NCBI GenBank assembly: GCA_019614645.1
Contig: JABWDB010000008.1
Location: 2,914,001-2,978,000, forward strand
DNA: 64,000 nt
From: Stratiolaelaps scimitus
Lineage: Eukaryota > Arthropoda > Arachnida > Mesostigmata > Laelapidae
Direction: 5' to 3'
The notes beneath the pieces were generated by a model. That model saw only the letters and a program-made list of their open reading frames with translations, was not told where the DNA came from and did not search any database. The position numbers and the translations under genes are program-made. Positions 10,662 through 26,013 of the stretch are shown here, piece by piece; position 1 is the first letter of the stretch; the number at the start of each line of letters is the position of its first letter.

Positions 10662-13600
10662 GTAAGTTTGTCAAGTACTTGAGTCGTTTGTCATAATAAC
10701 CCGACTTAGTATTACTTATTATATATATATATATATATATACGTAAGTCGTGAATTAACTATTGCCTTAGATTTATCTTCTATTATAAGTATTCTATTGC
10801 AAAGCAATGCTTCGAATATCATCTATCCAATTACGTTGATTGTTCTCTCCTTTAGATACCATTATAGTATATGTTAGGCAACGATCTCACCCGAGTCAAG
10901 TGATGGCCCGGGTTGACATGAGCGACTTGAACAGGGAGTAACGATAGTAATGTCCCGTAATGTCAAATGCGCGCAATTTGACTAGAGAAATTGGCTATGT
11001 ATATTCCAGAATACGCGTCAGCAAATTGATTTTTTTTCTGCCATAATGAGATTAAGTGGCAAGTAACATATTTGGTGTGGGGCAGCGGATTCGAGAATAT
11101 CCACGGACACAGATAATGCACGTTGATAGAAGAAGGTCAGATGATCTAGTAGTGGATCAACGGTTTGATTTCATTGGTATTGTACGCCCTCGTTACACTA
11201 TCATGGAGTCGGTCGTGCTGACAATTAAACGCCCAATCGGGTGTCACAAAGAATCGAATTTCCTTGAGCAATGGATGTGAATGGGTGAATTGAACAACTT
11301 TTCAAAACCATTTCAAATGTCCTTCCCATTATATATATATATATATCTTTCTGTTCCTGCACCGCCAAAGATCTCTTTTTCTCTTTTAGCGAATCTATCG
11401 GAATCGGAGCTAGCGAACTGTCCGTCCGAGTGTTCGTTTTCACTTGTGTCTAGATGAAATCTCAACCCCTCTATGGCGACGACAGGGCCTGCTCGCCACG
11501 CTGCGTGTGACGTGCGAAGCTTGCTTCTTCATTTTTTCCCCATTATTATGATTATGATTATTTCTCGTTCTTTATCTCCTTCTGTATTCTCAATATATCA
11601 TTATAGTGTTATATTACCATCATTTTATTACAATTTTCTTCATTTTCGGTTTAATGAATGACTTCCCAAGTCGATTTTGTCAAACAGCCTCGATCCCGCC
11701 TTGAACCCTGCGCCATTTTGCAAGTGAGCCAACCAACCAGCCGGCCAGCCGCAAGTAATCTAGGCTCCCCCTCCCCTGTCGATCTTGAGGTGTCTTCGTG
11801 TCGCGCCGATGACACCGGCCTATCGCTTGCCTACCTTGTGCCCTAAGCTGGACACAATCACCAAGACGCAGCTGCCGACCGCTACATCGATCGGATAGAA
11901 AACTGATCCACCAGTGCTTCTGGCAATGCATCATTTTTTTTTGCGTACATACGAATGGGTATTTCGCAATTTGTGAGCGACTGGAGCGGCGGCAACGATA
12001 CGAGCAGTCTCGTTACCACCAATAACGAGCGCTGGCCAATACGCGACACCACATCGGAAAATCCGTGGCAGCGTCCACGCCACCCCAATAGCCCCTGGCC
12101 GTGCGGTGATGTGCGGGTGTGTACTATGACGGGTGGACATTTTTCGATTCTCTTTCGTCATCATTATCTATACACCTCATTCTGTACGTATTTTCTAGCT
12201 TTATAGTAGACGAAAAAAAGAGCCGCCGGCTGGACAAGATCGCTCGCGTGCGTTATGCAGCACGGCCTTCCTTTTTCTACGTGACGCCAAGTCTGTTGCT
12301 GGGCCATTGAATGGGGAGGAGACGGGAGGCCGCCTGGATGGATCTGTTGCCGACGACGATGACAACAGCAACAACAACGAGAACAGGTAGTTTTGGATGG
12401 GTGACCGGGACGTCATAGCTGCCGCGCGATATCTCGTCGAAACATTGGCCGCCATTCGGACAGCGCTAGCTGGTCGTTGTCGAAAAATATTCTTGTTGTC
12501 AAAATCGGCATTGCGTGCTGGCTGTGTAGGCGGAGGCTGTGTTAGACGGAGGCGTTTGAAGGGAACGTGGAAGAGAGAACAATGTACAATCACAGATTTT
12601 CCCTACAGTTTGGCCAGGCTCGTACTGCTGCGACACTGACCACTGGGCTCAGAATCGGTTGCCCCCTAACAGCAGGCCACCCCTATCCTTCGGCTTTTCT
12701 TGGGGGTCGTCAATTGCGCCTGCGCACATCGGGGCACTGATGCCATCTTGCCAACGGCCGTCGCTAACGGCGGCGGCGGCGGCGCTTGTTGATGCAACGG
12801 TTTTAACCGTTATTCGTCCGTGACCAGTAGGATAAATGTGCCACAAATGCCCGCCGTTTGTTGACAGAATGACGAATTGAGGGAGAGACAACACCAAATG
12901 AAAAACAAAATGAGTGTGACAGGGACATTCTCATTCAGACGCTGTTCTTCGATCCACAAATGATAGACATAACATTTGTAGGTGATCAGTCCGAGCAGCA
13001 CTTGAACTACAACTATTGCGCCTGCTCGTAGCGTATATTTGTAGCACATGTTGTACATATACTGGAACGACGACTCTGATGCAATGTCAGACGCCATGAT
13101 GAGGTTGTCATTCTTGCCAAGACATTCTTCGAGCCGAGACATTCTCTCAGCTACTGCTCTTGTGTAATGACAGGTCTCGGCTCTAAACCATAACCATTCG
13201 CTTGGGCCTGAGCTGGCGCGAGCGCACTCGTCGGATCCGAAAAACAAGGAAATTACTCGGCTCGTAACAGTGAACTGATAAGTTTTAAAGGGTAAGGAAG
13301 GCGACGGGTACATATTGCTGAGAGCGAGTGGCTCACAATACCACTGCATCGCCTGCCGATGTTGAGTTAACAGGTCGGCGCGTTCTCGAGTATATATTTC
13401 TATACTGACACTCCATCCGACTCTCACGTCACTCCGCCAGCAATCCCGGATACGCTGTGTCGCGTGCAGAGCAAGCGAGACTCACCTATATTAATTCCTC
13501 CTGCCGCGCTCGAGAACCTAAACGGGTCTCTAAGACCTAAGAACGGCCCCTCACAGCCAACCTTCTGAAAGGAGTCTGTCATAGGCTTGTAACCTCGACG

Positions 13601-14506
13601 GCTGACAAACGTGCAGGATCATTCATTCCTCTTCAAGGCTTGTTTATCATTGAACGCCACCGCAGAGGACTGACTACCTACCTCCCTTGTAAAATTATCG
13701 ATTTATTTACCATATGAATTATAATATGAAATACATGCTTCATATAATCTAAATATAATATATTTTTCAATTTTGTTTCACTATACGGATACCAATGAAA
13801 CGTCTAAGCTCCATAGGAGTATCAGAAGGGTCCCAACCACAATACAGCATATTGCTATGCCTTTTATAAATCTTTACGATATAGCTCACACACGTTAAAT
13901 CAGTGAGCTAAATTCACTCGAAACCCTGATCGAAATATTCAGGTGGCCACAAATGTAAATTTGTATAATGGCATTGAGTGAAAAATAGAAAAATTGACAA
14001 GAGAAATAATTTTCATTTCGGAATTTGCAAGAGATTATCTCCGTTACAAATGAACCTTCCCCATACGGTATATCTCTATAGATTTTAACATTTGCTGGCT
14101 TGTGTAGAAAAGATCAAAGAAAATAAACACTAACGGAGGAGCGTATGGGCACACGAATTCAGCCGAGGCAAAATTAACTTTCTGTAGAGAAAATGATCCT
14201 TAAGTATTTCGCCGTTACATGGCCAAACCGACCAACGAGTTGAGGGGATCCAATGCAAAAGGTGAATTAAAATGAATTTAATAGTTTCTTGTGGCAAATG
14301 AACAGGTAGAAAGCCAGATGTATCTCTCTTATGCTGCAGCGCTTATTTGGAAAAGCAATGTCGATCAATTTACGTAACGGCCTGTCAGAAGCCGCCGACC
14401 ACGAACGAACGCTGGTCCAGTCGCTGAATAATTTCGGCGTTCCACCTCCTTTGTAGTATGCTGAACGAATATATCAACACCCTCTTTTGAAGCACAGTTA
14501 GGGCCG

Positions 14507-14560
<54 letters not shown>

Positions 14561-17500
14561 CTTCAGAATTTCATTTGGGAAAGAATCTTCAGTGTTTTCG
14601 AAATCAATTCTATTTGAGTTTCATTATCGAGAAGTACGTCGTGACGGTCCACGCCATTCACCGCCAAAATATAATGTGTGGGCGTTTGCAATGACTTCAT
14701 TGAGTATTTTGTATTTCACAAGGTTGCTATAACTAGCTAACTCGTTTACGGAGAGTTATGTTCATATAAAAGAAAAACAGTCTAAAATCAATTTGTAACC
14801 TCAAGCTAAATACAACATCGTAGTTGATAGTTCTTGGGAGTCTACATTTTGTCAGGTGTTGTTTTTAGGTTGAAGTACTTAGATCTTCGCTGGTGAAAAA
14901 GTGCAATCCAGTAAAACGTACGAATGCACTGACCGGGCTGTGATTAGTAAAATCGAGCCACAGATGTTGCTGTTCATATTTATTCATGTTTCAAGCTCGA
15001 AGCAAAGAACAGGTTTCACCGATTATTAGATATTGCTGGCAGAAATCATCGCCACCTTTTAATGCATATATATACAGCCGTTGACAGCATCGGTAAAGGT
15101 CACGAACGCGAACGCGCATTCGCTCTGCAATCTGCCGATATCGCACGCACGAATACCGGAGGCAATTGCCGCTACTGATGAAATGCTACCAATGGAGCAT
15201 TTCGTGGCTTTGGTTTATTTCCGTGCCTCGATGACGCCGAAGACCGCGTCGCGCGCTCGTAACGAACGGCGATAGTGCATTGCTATGATTTTTGTGCTAC
15301 ACTACCTCGGAATAGATACGCGGTCTCTCATTTGGGCTGTTGGCGCTGGTGTGAAATAGGCGTTCTGGACAGAAACAGGCACACAGATAATGTAATTGGC
15401 AGACCTTATTGAAGGGTGCAGCCATGAGGGGTCGGGGGGTTGGATTGCCGAGTGTCGTTTGCGAGTGGAGAGGAAGACGGTGCAGAGGTTAATAGTCTGT
15501 CAGGGGGACATACTAATGAGGAACTTCTGCTCGATTCGAATGTACGCGCATGTTCGAGTGACCTATGCTCAGGCAGTCGACCGGGATAGGTGCGCGCCTG
15601 CCGATCGTCGAACGGCATTTGAGGACTGGTGCATCAGGCTGACGCGGGAACAACGAACAATACTAGCCATTTTTTTTTCTCCATTCTGCTAGCGCACTAT
15701 TCTGCCATCGTAGTTGCGAACTCCCACAGAAGAACGCTCATCAATGAACGCGTGAGATAGTTTCCACCCATGGTAAGCTTCGTGGCTGAGAAAAATCGAA
15801 TATGTAGCTCAAACTCGCCGTTCGAGCACGGGGGGCGGTGGGGGGCGTCAGAACAAAACTTTTTTCATTGACCTCATCACGGAGACAGCGGCGACTAGCT
15901 GGTGTGCTTCTGTGGCGATCGTCACGAAAAATGTTTTCACGTAAAATGCCACACGTTCATATTTTCGATCTATCTTTGCTGAATCACACATTTTCGCCGG
16001 TGAACACCACGGCCATCAATCACACTTATTAGAGGCCACTGAACCACATCGAAGGCAGCCTGTACCGGACATTGAAACCCACAAATTCATAATATCGTCA
16101 TCAGCGCGACGACCGGCCCGAACGTAATTTGCACTGTTTGTGCTGTTGTAAGAAAAATCAAATCGGTTCCGATCCCACTGATGGGTTGGGCGGCGGAAAT
16201 TATTACCACCACTTAGTAGAGAACGAATAAGGGCGCGAGAGAGCACGAGCGGTGAGAAAAGGCGAACAATACGGGGACCGCAGTGCAAGGTTGGCATGAT
16301 TCGTATTATTGTTGTTGTTATTATTATTATGACAATTCGACACACCTTGCTCTGGCTGTGTCCGTTGTATCAGCGATCGAGGCAATTGCAACCGATGCAG
16401 TGGGTTTGGTCGACGATGGCGCAAGAAAGCTGCCCCCCCCCCGCATTTCGCGCACGTCGGCCAATCACCGAATGAATGACTGAGCAAATCATGAAACGGC
16501 CACAACTGTATGTGTTTCCATATGCGGCTGTATATTCTACAATGTGTAGCATAAATCGGCCGACGTGCCTACGCGCTGTCGGGGGTGGCAGGTGTCTGTG
16601 AAGTGCGCCTACCGCGGGGGAGTTTCATGTCGTCGGGCGATACGGTCAGACTAGCATGGTCCCTTCGTGAACTGCCACCTCATTACGAGCCGGAATAACG
16701 GCCCGTAGATGTGTTATATATGAAGCGAGCGAGCGAGCGGCCGGGCAGACGGACGGACGGTCGGTGCGGTCGAATCCAGGGAATGACCAAAACACCCTTT
16801 GTTGTACACAAAGATCTGATTGTACTGACAGATGAATAGCGAATAAATGAATAAATACGCGGATAGATAAATTGATTGAAAGTGAAACAGAGTGTCCAAA
16901 TGTTATAGTGGCAGATCCTTAGATCTATTGAGCGGTCGAGCATGTGGATATTCCGCCCTCTGAACTGATTATATAGTACTTCGGAGAACGAGAACACAAA
17001 TCCAATTTTGTCCTGCCAGAGCGTCGTTGATGGCCGCAGGAACTAGCCACATCGGTGACCTTGGTCACCTCAACCAATATTGTCATTTATCGAAACCGAT
17101 TCAGCTAGACAGTTAACGGCGTATTGATTACCCCTCGCGTTTCGACCTGCCGCCCGGTTGTCCAGTGATCGGGGCAGAAGCGGCAACGCCGTTGTTGGGA
17201 CATATTCATCCAAAGCGATGTGAGAGCATCATTCGCTGTGTCGATCTGGGCGCGGTCTGTATAGACATACTGTCGATGTTACAAAAGTCGGGTGGAATAG
17301 CCCTGGACACGCAGGGCTGGGCCGGGCTGTTACCGCAGTCGCTGTAACGTCGGTCGTCAACGAGCAAAACGTTATTATGGAACCGACAACAATAATCGAG
17401 CAATTGCGCTGATAAATTAGCAATATATAGGTGTTGATCACTTTCGCGATCATCACAAGCGCTTGTTATTAGCTTGAGACAATAGATATACATTCAAGCG

Positions 17501-20500
17501 GACTAATTAGTGTCTGGTGATTGGGTGATAGGCCAGTAAAGACAGTGAACTAACACACATGGCTACCAGCATCAACTATTGCTGCTTAGCGGTTGAGTCG
17601 TACAAGTGTAGCATTTAGCTAACTGCAATGTATAGAGCAATTGTAGAATACAATAATCGAAAATACTTGACAAAACCAGCAAGCATTGTATCGAGCCTAT
17701 ATCGTTCGTTGGCTTGTTATATCATATATTCATTTGTACCGTACAAGGAAATGAAATAAGAACAATATACATTGGGAGGATGTGCACCGCTGGGGCACAT
17801 AATTCTATAAGTAGTCTCTTTTACGGATCTTTTGCCGCCACGACGAGTCATCCGTTGGACGTTCAATGTGAACTGACTTTGACTTGCGTCATCTGAAAGT
17901 GCCTTTCAAGGGTGACACGCCTGCCCCTATGGTGTATCTTGCACTCATCAGATTTCAAAAGTGGCACATCGGGCCATGAGGTACGATGGACACAAGTGGC
18001 TGTCGACGAGCTTTTATAACATGAAGAGCTCTTGTTAGCTAAAGGACCTTACGTTAGCGGATTGCTTCCATGCGTCGAGCAGATATCTGCGCAAGAGATT
18101 TAGACGTCCTTATTGACATATCGCCACCATCTACGGCTAACTGTATCGCCAAACAGAGCACTTCTTATAGTACAATCATTGTTGGTCAGCATAAAGCTCA
18201 AGGAAGCATAGAAATATACGATATCGTCATTGGAATACAAGCCCCCCTCCCCCCCATCTCAGCTGAAGAAACGTGCCTCGGATATGACATTTGAAGGTTT
18301 GCTTCAACTGTTCGCGTGTTAATTATAGGCATTCGCAGATTATCAGCGGACTCTCCCAAGGCTTTCAATAGATACACACTCACTCAGCGACCCGTATGCG
18401 ACTCCGCGTGCTGACGTTGCGTATACTAGAAGTTGAAGACGTCGACAAAAAAACTCGGCCTATTTTAATTAGTGCCATCGCATCGTGGTACCTGCCTCTA
18501 ATCCTGTTGAATTCTAATCTATGCGAGCGGAGGCGGTCGTTTAATTTATGGTTGGGCTTGCCAATGGAATCGATTACTATGTCGAGAGGCACATCGTATA
18601 AATCTGTGTTATTGTTTGTTGCACTCGACATTCTGTGATTTAGCTCTTGATCGATGTTTCATGTTTAATCGAAAAGAGGGAAAAAAGTCGATAATCGTTA
18701 ACATCGCGCGCTTCTAGCAGTCGGTTTCGTCAAAGTTAACTTGAACAGACTTCGAGCTGAGGTTTCTGGTGAGTTGGTCAGGGCACACGTTCCTTGGTGA
18801 GCATTTCATAGATACATCATACGAAGTCCATCTCAATGTTTCACTTGTCATAAACAGGCTAAGTTTAAATCTTCTTGTCGCTAAAACATAGACGGGGTAA
18901 TGAAGCCAAACATTGTCTATTGGCGACCCCGAAGGGAGATGCTGAATGGCGTCGAAGTCAGCTTAGAAAAGTAGCAAATTCAAGGAAGTGGTTTCCCAAT
19001 GACGGATGGGGGCGGATCGACTCTAAGAGTTGAGAGAAGGAGTCAGAGTCTCCTGTGGTTGTCTCGTGACGACGGAGTGACAATGGCCCACCGGTAAACG
19101 GCCCATAGACTAGATGATGCAAACTGCTCAATTGTACGACCCAGATGTCATTTATCTGATAATAATGGTGATTGCCGCTGGAAGAACATGATGGTAAGTC
19201 TAATTAAACGAAAGTGAGTAACATGAGTTGATATATATATATATATATATAATCGTAACAATGGGAGGGTACAAACTATACCTACACTGTGGTGTTACGC
19301 TTCAAGCTGGTCACTGTTTGCGGGCAGCGTCACGTTTGACCAAGGCAAAAAAGTACACGTACCTATTCGAAAATCACATTCAGTTTGTTGCAATGACGAA
19401 TTCACGCTGTGTCAACAGTCTGCTTTTCATTGCGAAACGATTTACCGATTCACCCGGAACGCCGCAAACAGCAACGATCCCCATTATGGCCTGTGTCTGT
19501 GTTGTGTTGCAGAATCGACAAAGAATACACAGCAAACTAGGGATCAGTATCTGTTTCGTAGTTTGACCATCTGCAACGTCCACCTTATGGCAAACAGTCC
19601 GTACCTTGTTCAGCTGGAAAGAAGGTGCATATCAGCATGCACTGCGAACTGAAATAAAACTTAACTAGAGTAAACCGCTAGTCAGCCGTTAATAGTCAAC
19701 CGCTAACACAACGTCTTGGCCTTAGGTGAAAAATGGCGCTGCAAATTATTAGTATTATTATTCTGATTGTTATCAAAATCCGATTACTTGCAGCCATTGA
19801 CAAATCACATATAGCTCAGCCGAAACGATAATTCCTGCGAAAAACGGCGGATAAAAATAATTATATGGTATAATAATTCGCGCCGATATCACGATAATAT
19901 TAGCGGCAAAAGGTCTGAACAAAGGGTTCGGGAAGATACAGGCCAAGAGGGCCTCCCTGCGTCTCAACAGCGACTCGCGGCGGACATTTCATTCTCTACC
20001 GAGTTTAATGGACAGGGTAGGGTCATAATCTATATTATATACTATACTTGGCGTGCGCTGTTAGAACAACGACTAAGTTGAAACCTTGCTCACCAGAAAA
20101 CAAGCCGAAAGCAACGGAGCCTTCATGGTGAGGTGCATACCCACTAAGGTTGCTGTAATCATTTCGGTTGACTGTGTCCTATTTCCACTGCACGTCTATT
20201 TGTTCACCCGCTCTATTTGATCGGCCAGATTCAATCGAATAAGTGTAAATACTCATTTTTGCTTTCGTCTTCGCCGGTCCGGGCCGATCACGAGACGCGC
20301 TCGTTTTTTGTAGAAGTTACAGAGCGTTCGAAAAACAGGAACAAACGAACAAATCACCAAAATACGATCACGATTTCCTCTCATCCGCGGTAATGGCCAC
20401 CATTGACAGGTGGAACTTGATGCTAGTACTTTGTGAACACCCAGTACTATTTCCAAAAACAAAAAAGACCTACATATATATATATACATATATTTGCACA

Positions 20501-20780
20501 TGTATGTTTTTTCTGTTATCTGATTGAACAAATCCAATAGTAGTCCGAGAGGATCGTGATGCTTATTTACACACAACACACACACACACACATGGTGTAT
20601 GCGAATGTGTCACAATGTTCCTTAACGAACGTGTTTACCCCCACTTCAACTCACTATTATTGACGACTGATAGAAGGGTGCCACAAGCTGCGCTTGACTT
20701 TCACCCTACGCTGCTTGTTATATAATAACATAATAGTGATCTGTAAGGCGCGACAAGTCCCCGAAATATCCAGCGCTAAA

Positions 20781-20820
<40 letters not shown>

Positions 20821-23800
20821 ACATGTGGGTATTACTATCTAGTAATCTGTAGTACAAGCCAGCACCATCGGCGGTCGACCGAGCTGATCGAATAACGTAT
20901 TTATATGCTATCGATGCGCCTTTAATTTTTAATTTGGGTAGATTTTATTGCTGCTGGCCAACGCGGCTAGATGCAACGATGTGCAATAATACGTCTGCGG
21001 AGTTGTAATTACAAACGTGTTTGTTATGAGAAAGTATATGTATATACACAAAAATATATATAATCGTCGCAGTTGAATCGAGGGTTGCAAGTTCAAACTC
21101 CGAATTATTTCGACGTCCATTCTCAATATGGGTTATGAGAGCATCTGCCTATCGAGTTTCTCGAGTGCAACACAATAAGCTATTTGTTTCAAAGACGGGC
21201 ACCTCCTTCGTGTATTACACTGGATATCAACAACGATGGTATTAGGCTCGGCAGTATGAAGCTTTCACGCACCGAAGCAGTCTTCTGCCTCCCTCCCCGT
21301 GGGGGTCTAGTACCGTTTCCTCAGATAACTTCAATGAACATGATGTGTCACTAGAGCGACAATGACGCATGACCCTAAGTAGCTATGCCGCTTATATACA
21401 ACAGCATCCCGTACACTGGATGAGCATACAGACTTACGTCGTGTGATCTCTGTTTCTCGCTTCTCAATTACAGGTGTTGGATCTTGGCTTCAACGGTATC
21501 CGCTATATTCCGGAAAACGCATTTTCTGCCAATCCCTTACTCACATTGCTTGCCCTTGATGGAAACCCCATGTCATCGATCCCGATCGAGCCCTTTAAGC
21601 ATCTCAAATCCACACTCCGAGGACTAAGCGTTGGAGGTAAGCTAACACGTTGTTAGTTCGTAACGAGAAAATGGATTCGGGAGCATATTTACGTCTAACA
21701 ATTTAACCAAACGAGATCAGTCAAAGTAAAATCTCCCCTTTTGCTAATCCTTGGTTTTTTTGAGAGGCATGCAATGCAACCGACAACAAATTAATTATAT
21801 TTGAAAATATAATTAAAAGGGAAACAGAAATTTGGTCTTTCCTCTTCATCGTTTTTTTTTTTTCGTACGGTTGATACAACTAACGTACGAGAGAAGGCGC
21901 ATTCTTTCGCTATTTTATTGGCACCCGTGCCAAATAGTTTGGTCAGTCCTAGAGACCATACTTGTCCGTTTCGAAGTTGGCACTTCGGAGGACGAGATAC
22001 CTACAAGGCTCTGGGGGATGAAATTATCTGGCGACAGACACGGCAATAACAGCAAAAGAATCAGGCTTCCTCTCGCGATATATGCAACAGTATTAACTAG
22101 AAAAAAAAAAGAAACACTCGGGTGACATAGAGACGCGAGACAAAATCGGCCAGCTTTTAGACGACGACAACGCGAAATTGGCGCGTCACCACACATCGAT
22201 GGCTCACCACGATCAATGGACGAAGTGACCAGAGCCGTCGTTAACGTCCGCTCTGCCGCGCTGCAGCCAGCCCACTGTCGTTTCGGTATACGCACCACGA
22301 CCACGGTGATCTACCCTCGATACGTAGATTGTATACTGCGGGAGCGATCGCAGCGATTTCTTTATCGAAAACCACCCCCTGCCCCGGGGAGACGCACGCT
22401 GGCATCGGACATAAATAGTGTGATATTATAATAAAATTGTGTTGCTCTCTAAATCGCCACTTTCGCCGCCTCGTCACACGGGCACGGCCCTCATTGTCCG
22501 TCCGTCCATCAGTAGAGAAATAACGAACGAACGGAAGAATTGTCGATGATGCTAGCCAGATCATAGTTTCAGAAGCGACTGGTTCGCGTTCGATGAGAGA
22601 AGTACGGGTGTCGCTCGCTTCACGCAATGCTTCTCCACAATGTTCCTCCCAGCGCTTACATATGTAGCCGTTGTCATTTATTTTCGCTCCGTCGACTGAT
22701 GCCACTATCGCAATGACGGTTCGCGCCCCATTTCGTTGCGAGCTGTCTTCCTTCACCTGCGCAACTGAAGAATCAGTCAATTGGTCAGCGAGCAAGCGGC
22801 TGTCCAACTCGCGCAGTGGTGCCGGTGGTGGTGGTGCTATTCGTAATAGGATTACTACTAGTAGAAGTAATATTGTAGTATATGTCCAACTAGTGCTCGC
22901 GGTAATAACGGTACTGCTACCACAATGGAAGTTTAGCCTGGCGACAGAGAGATCAAAGTATCGCTGATGCGCGGTCTGTTTCTATAACGGGAACCGCCCC
23001 CGCCCGACTGATCCCGCTCGCTCGTTCGCCGCTCTTCAGCCTGAGCCACTGGTGGTAACTCAGCATCAGCCACCTTACTCTGCAATCTTCAAACGACTGA
23101 CGCAGTCATCATGCAGCGAAACACGCTGCTGTGAAATCTCAGCGGGCCTGTCCTGGCTGCCATGCGCATGTCTTGATTCCTCGTCGCGCAACCAACCAAT
23201 AATATAGCAGGTCGGTTGGCGCACCGCCTGGGCGCTCCGGTTAGCTCGCCACCGCGCGCTCGCCTATTGTTGTTGGTTGTTCCGGCCACTACATGGCTAC
23301 TTCATCTCCCTGCGCGCGTCCGCTTGTACCTACACTGCTGTGGCTGTGCCGCCGCCGCCGCCGCTGAAGACGGCGGTGAAGTTGACGACAAAGTTGATGC
23401 TCATCACGGGCGACAGGCAGATGTCAACGAAGACGACGAGGAAGAACCGCTGATTATTTCGTTTGCTGTGCCTGCTGCTGCGGCGTCGGCTGCGGCGGCT
23501 GTTGTTGCTGCCGCTGGAGACAACAGCAGCAACAACGAATAGCAGGTGGAGGCGGGAGATACTACCGCCGGCCCCCTTCAAAACCCTGACGACCGAACTC
23601 GTTCCGGCGTTCCTCTCTCAGCCCGAACTCGTAGCTGGTCCCCACCTTCTCTTAGGGTTCTCTTGATTCCGGCCTACGCGGACGAGTAATAGCAACGTGG
23701 TAGATACTGTTGCCCAGCAATGATCACAGCCCCAGCAGCTATTACTACTAGACTTACAGCTACTACATAGAGAAGGGAAAAATTTGATGACATCGCTGGG

Positions 23801-25959
23801 AGGGGGCGGCAGGACGGGGTGGGGATAGGATTCAGACGAACATTCGCAGCAACAGAACGCTAATGACTTAGCCAGATAGAATAACTCTCACTCACTGGGC
23901 TCTCATCTGGAGGGAGCGAAACAGATGGGGTTGTGAGCTGTGTGGATGAGAGATTCAACGCCAATGACAGGAAGAACACACGGACAGTGAGGATGGCAAG
24001 TACGCAGATTGTCGACAACAGTAATAGTTTAACAAGGTCAATCTCTAGCAGATGATTAGAGCGACCGCTTCGAGTGGTGGGGTAGCGTTAAGTCAAAGGC
24101 GAAGTGGAGATATTTAATATCTCTCGTAGCTGCTGCAGCAGCGGTCGTGGTGATAGTAATCATAACAATAATAATAATAATATAATCCGGTGCGCCCCGC
24201 TGACTAGTATAACGGTGGTTGGGTCAACAGCAGGATGAGACCTAGTCGGCGTTTCGGCCAGTCCGCTCAGGGCACCGCTGAGCTTCGGACTAGGCTATAG
24301 AAGATGATAGAAATATGAGGGGGCGAACAGCTTGTTATTATAGAACATTACAGGGCTGTTAACGTTTCTCGGGATGACAAATGGCCGACAGCGCATAACT
24401 CCTCGGGCCGTTAGATAAGAACAGTGAAGTGATCTTTAAGCGAAGATAGTGTAGCTTTGTCCGATTGTCGCTGCAGTGAGCTAAGGGGCCTTTTCCTCAG
24501 ATCCAGTTCCACCAATGACGAGGTATTCAATTCGTTACGGATGGAAGCGGAACAAATGGGACGTTACCCAATAACCAAATCACATACATATATAAAATAG
24601 CCACAAATCGTTGGTACAGTATTGTGATTGTTCAATATGATATACGAATCGGTGAAAAATAAGTAACAACCATTCTAGGGTAGGACGGAAGCTCGAAGTA
24701 ACGATATGCGGGGAGAGAACCGGTCGCCTCTCGAAACACTCTCCCGCTTGCTAAACAAATATTCCACGTTCTCTCATGATCATATTCACAATACGCATTC
24801 AATGTGGGCAGATACAGAGCGGATGCTCCGTTGGCATTCACTCATTATCCGTTTATCAGAAACCAGACGAACTTCTCGCAATCCCCCCCTCCTGTTAGTT
24901 CTGGTATCAAGTGGTTCCCCCGGCACGGCTCAGAACCCGGCGGAAGAGCGTAGTGTACAGATAACGGCAAAGCGACGATCGGAGCTACTACAGCCGCTAC
25001 AGCTAAACGCTGAGAGCCTGCTCGGGGGCACGGGTCGGCAGTTCTGGCCGCTGGCCAGATATCCGCACAGCTTGTGCTATCTGACAGTGATTCAGTTGGC
25101 GCATATGCGCGCACTGATCCATTGTTGCATCGTCGACGGATGGGAGGTGTGGAGAGGGATGTTGAAGGAACTCCGATTACATTGCTCTGAAGAGCTGACT
25201 GATCCCGATCACGCTCATCGCGGTGGCCTTTTCACCCGAGTGGCATTCCGAGCGGCGCTACCACACCGGTCGCTTCTGGGTTCACTTGGCCGGACAGCGT
25301 TCGGATTAGATTGACTTTCTTGGCTGGAGGCAAGGGGAGGCAGTAAGCCGGGTCGGACCGCTATCTCGCGATTGTCAGCGTCTACTTGTGCCTCCACCGT
25401 TGCTGTCGCGCCCGTTGCTTATGCCACTCTTGGTCTGTCGATTTGGCCGCTGCCCGCACTCTTCAATCTTCCCTGCACTGGCGGCGGCGACGACACCGCC
25501 GCCGGCAGAAACTGAACCGGCCGACAAGAGAGCCCGAGTTCGTGCCGACGAAGTTTGACTCGCGCGAGCGAGCGCGGCGCCGTCATTTTATAGCGCGTGT
25601 GATCCTGGTACCGGGCTGACCCCGAGCAACATATCTCCCTGTCCTGCCCCCGCTGGTGGCGGCGCCGGCAACTGACGGGTGAGCAGCCCGGTCGCCAACT
25701 TTCACTGGCCAGCATTGTTACTTCGCGGCATCTTCTCGCTGTTTGCTGTTATTGTTACCTGGCCACCTAAATGGCGACCGGTCCCACAATGGCCGCAACG
25801 TCTAGAACTCCGGGACGGCGAGGAGCTGCACATCTCCGAGCCAAGACGACTGTGTTAGCCGCCGATTCGAAGAAGCATCGCGGGCAAATTCGCGCTGCCG
25901 CATTCGTTCGTGCTACAGTTGCTGTTGAACGCGAGAACAGGGCGATATATATATATATG

Positions 25960-26013
<54 letters not shown>

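Larger units (their letters stand above)
10662..21473 (+). other. LRR receptor intron 1, 10.8 kb
   Basis: GTAAGT donor and TCTCAATTACAG acceptor. The intron holds several (TA)n tracts (10719-10740, 11331-11346, 14511-14560, 19230-19250, 20781-20818), GC-richer patches at 11.7-12.9 kb and 15.1-16.6 kb, and one antisense open frame listed separately. I see no other gene, RNA or transposon that I can name. Confidence 0.75.

Noticed and set aside
22241..22807. 188-codon minus-strand frame in LRR intron 2
   Set aside because: No motif and no hydrophobic segment; it lies in a GC-rich patch where chance frames are long.
24706..25314. 202-codon + strand frame in LRR intron 2
   Set aside because: No recognisable domain; it overlaps other long frames in a GC-rich patch.
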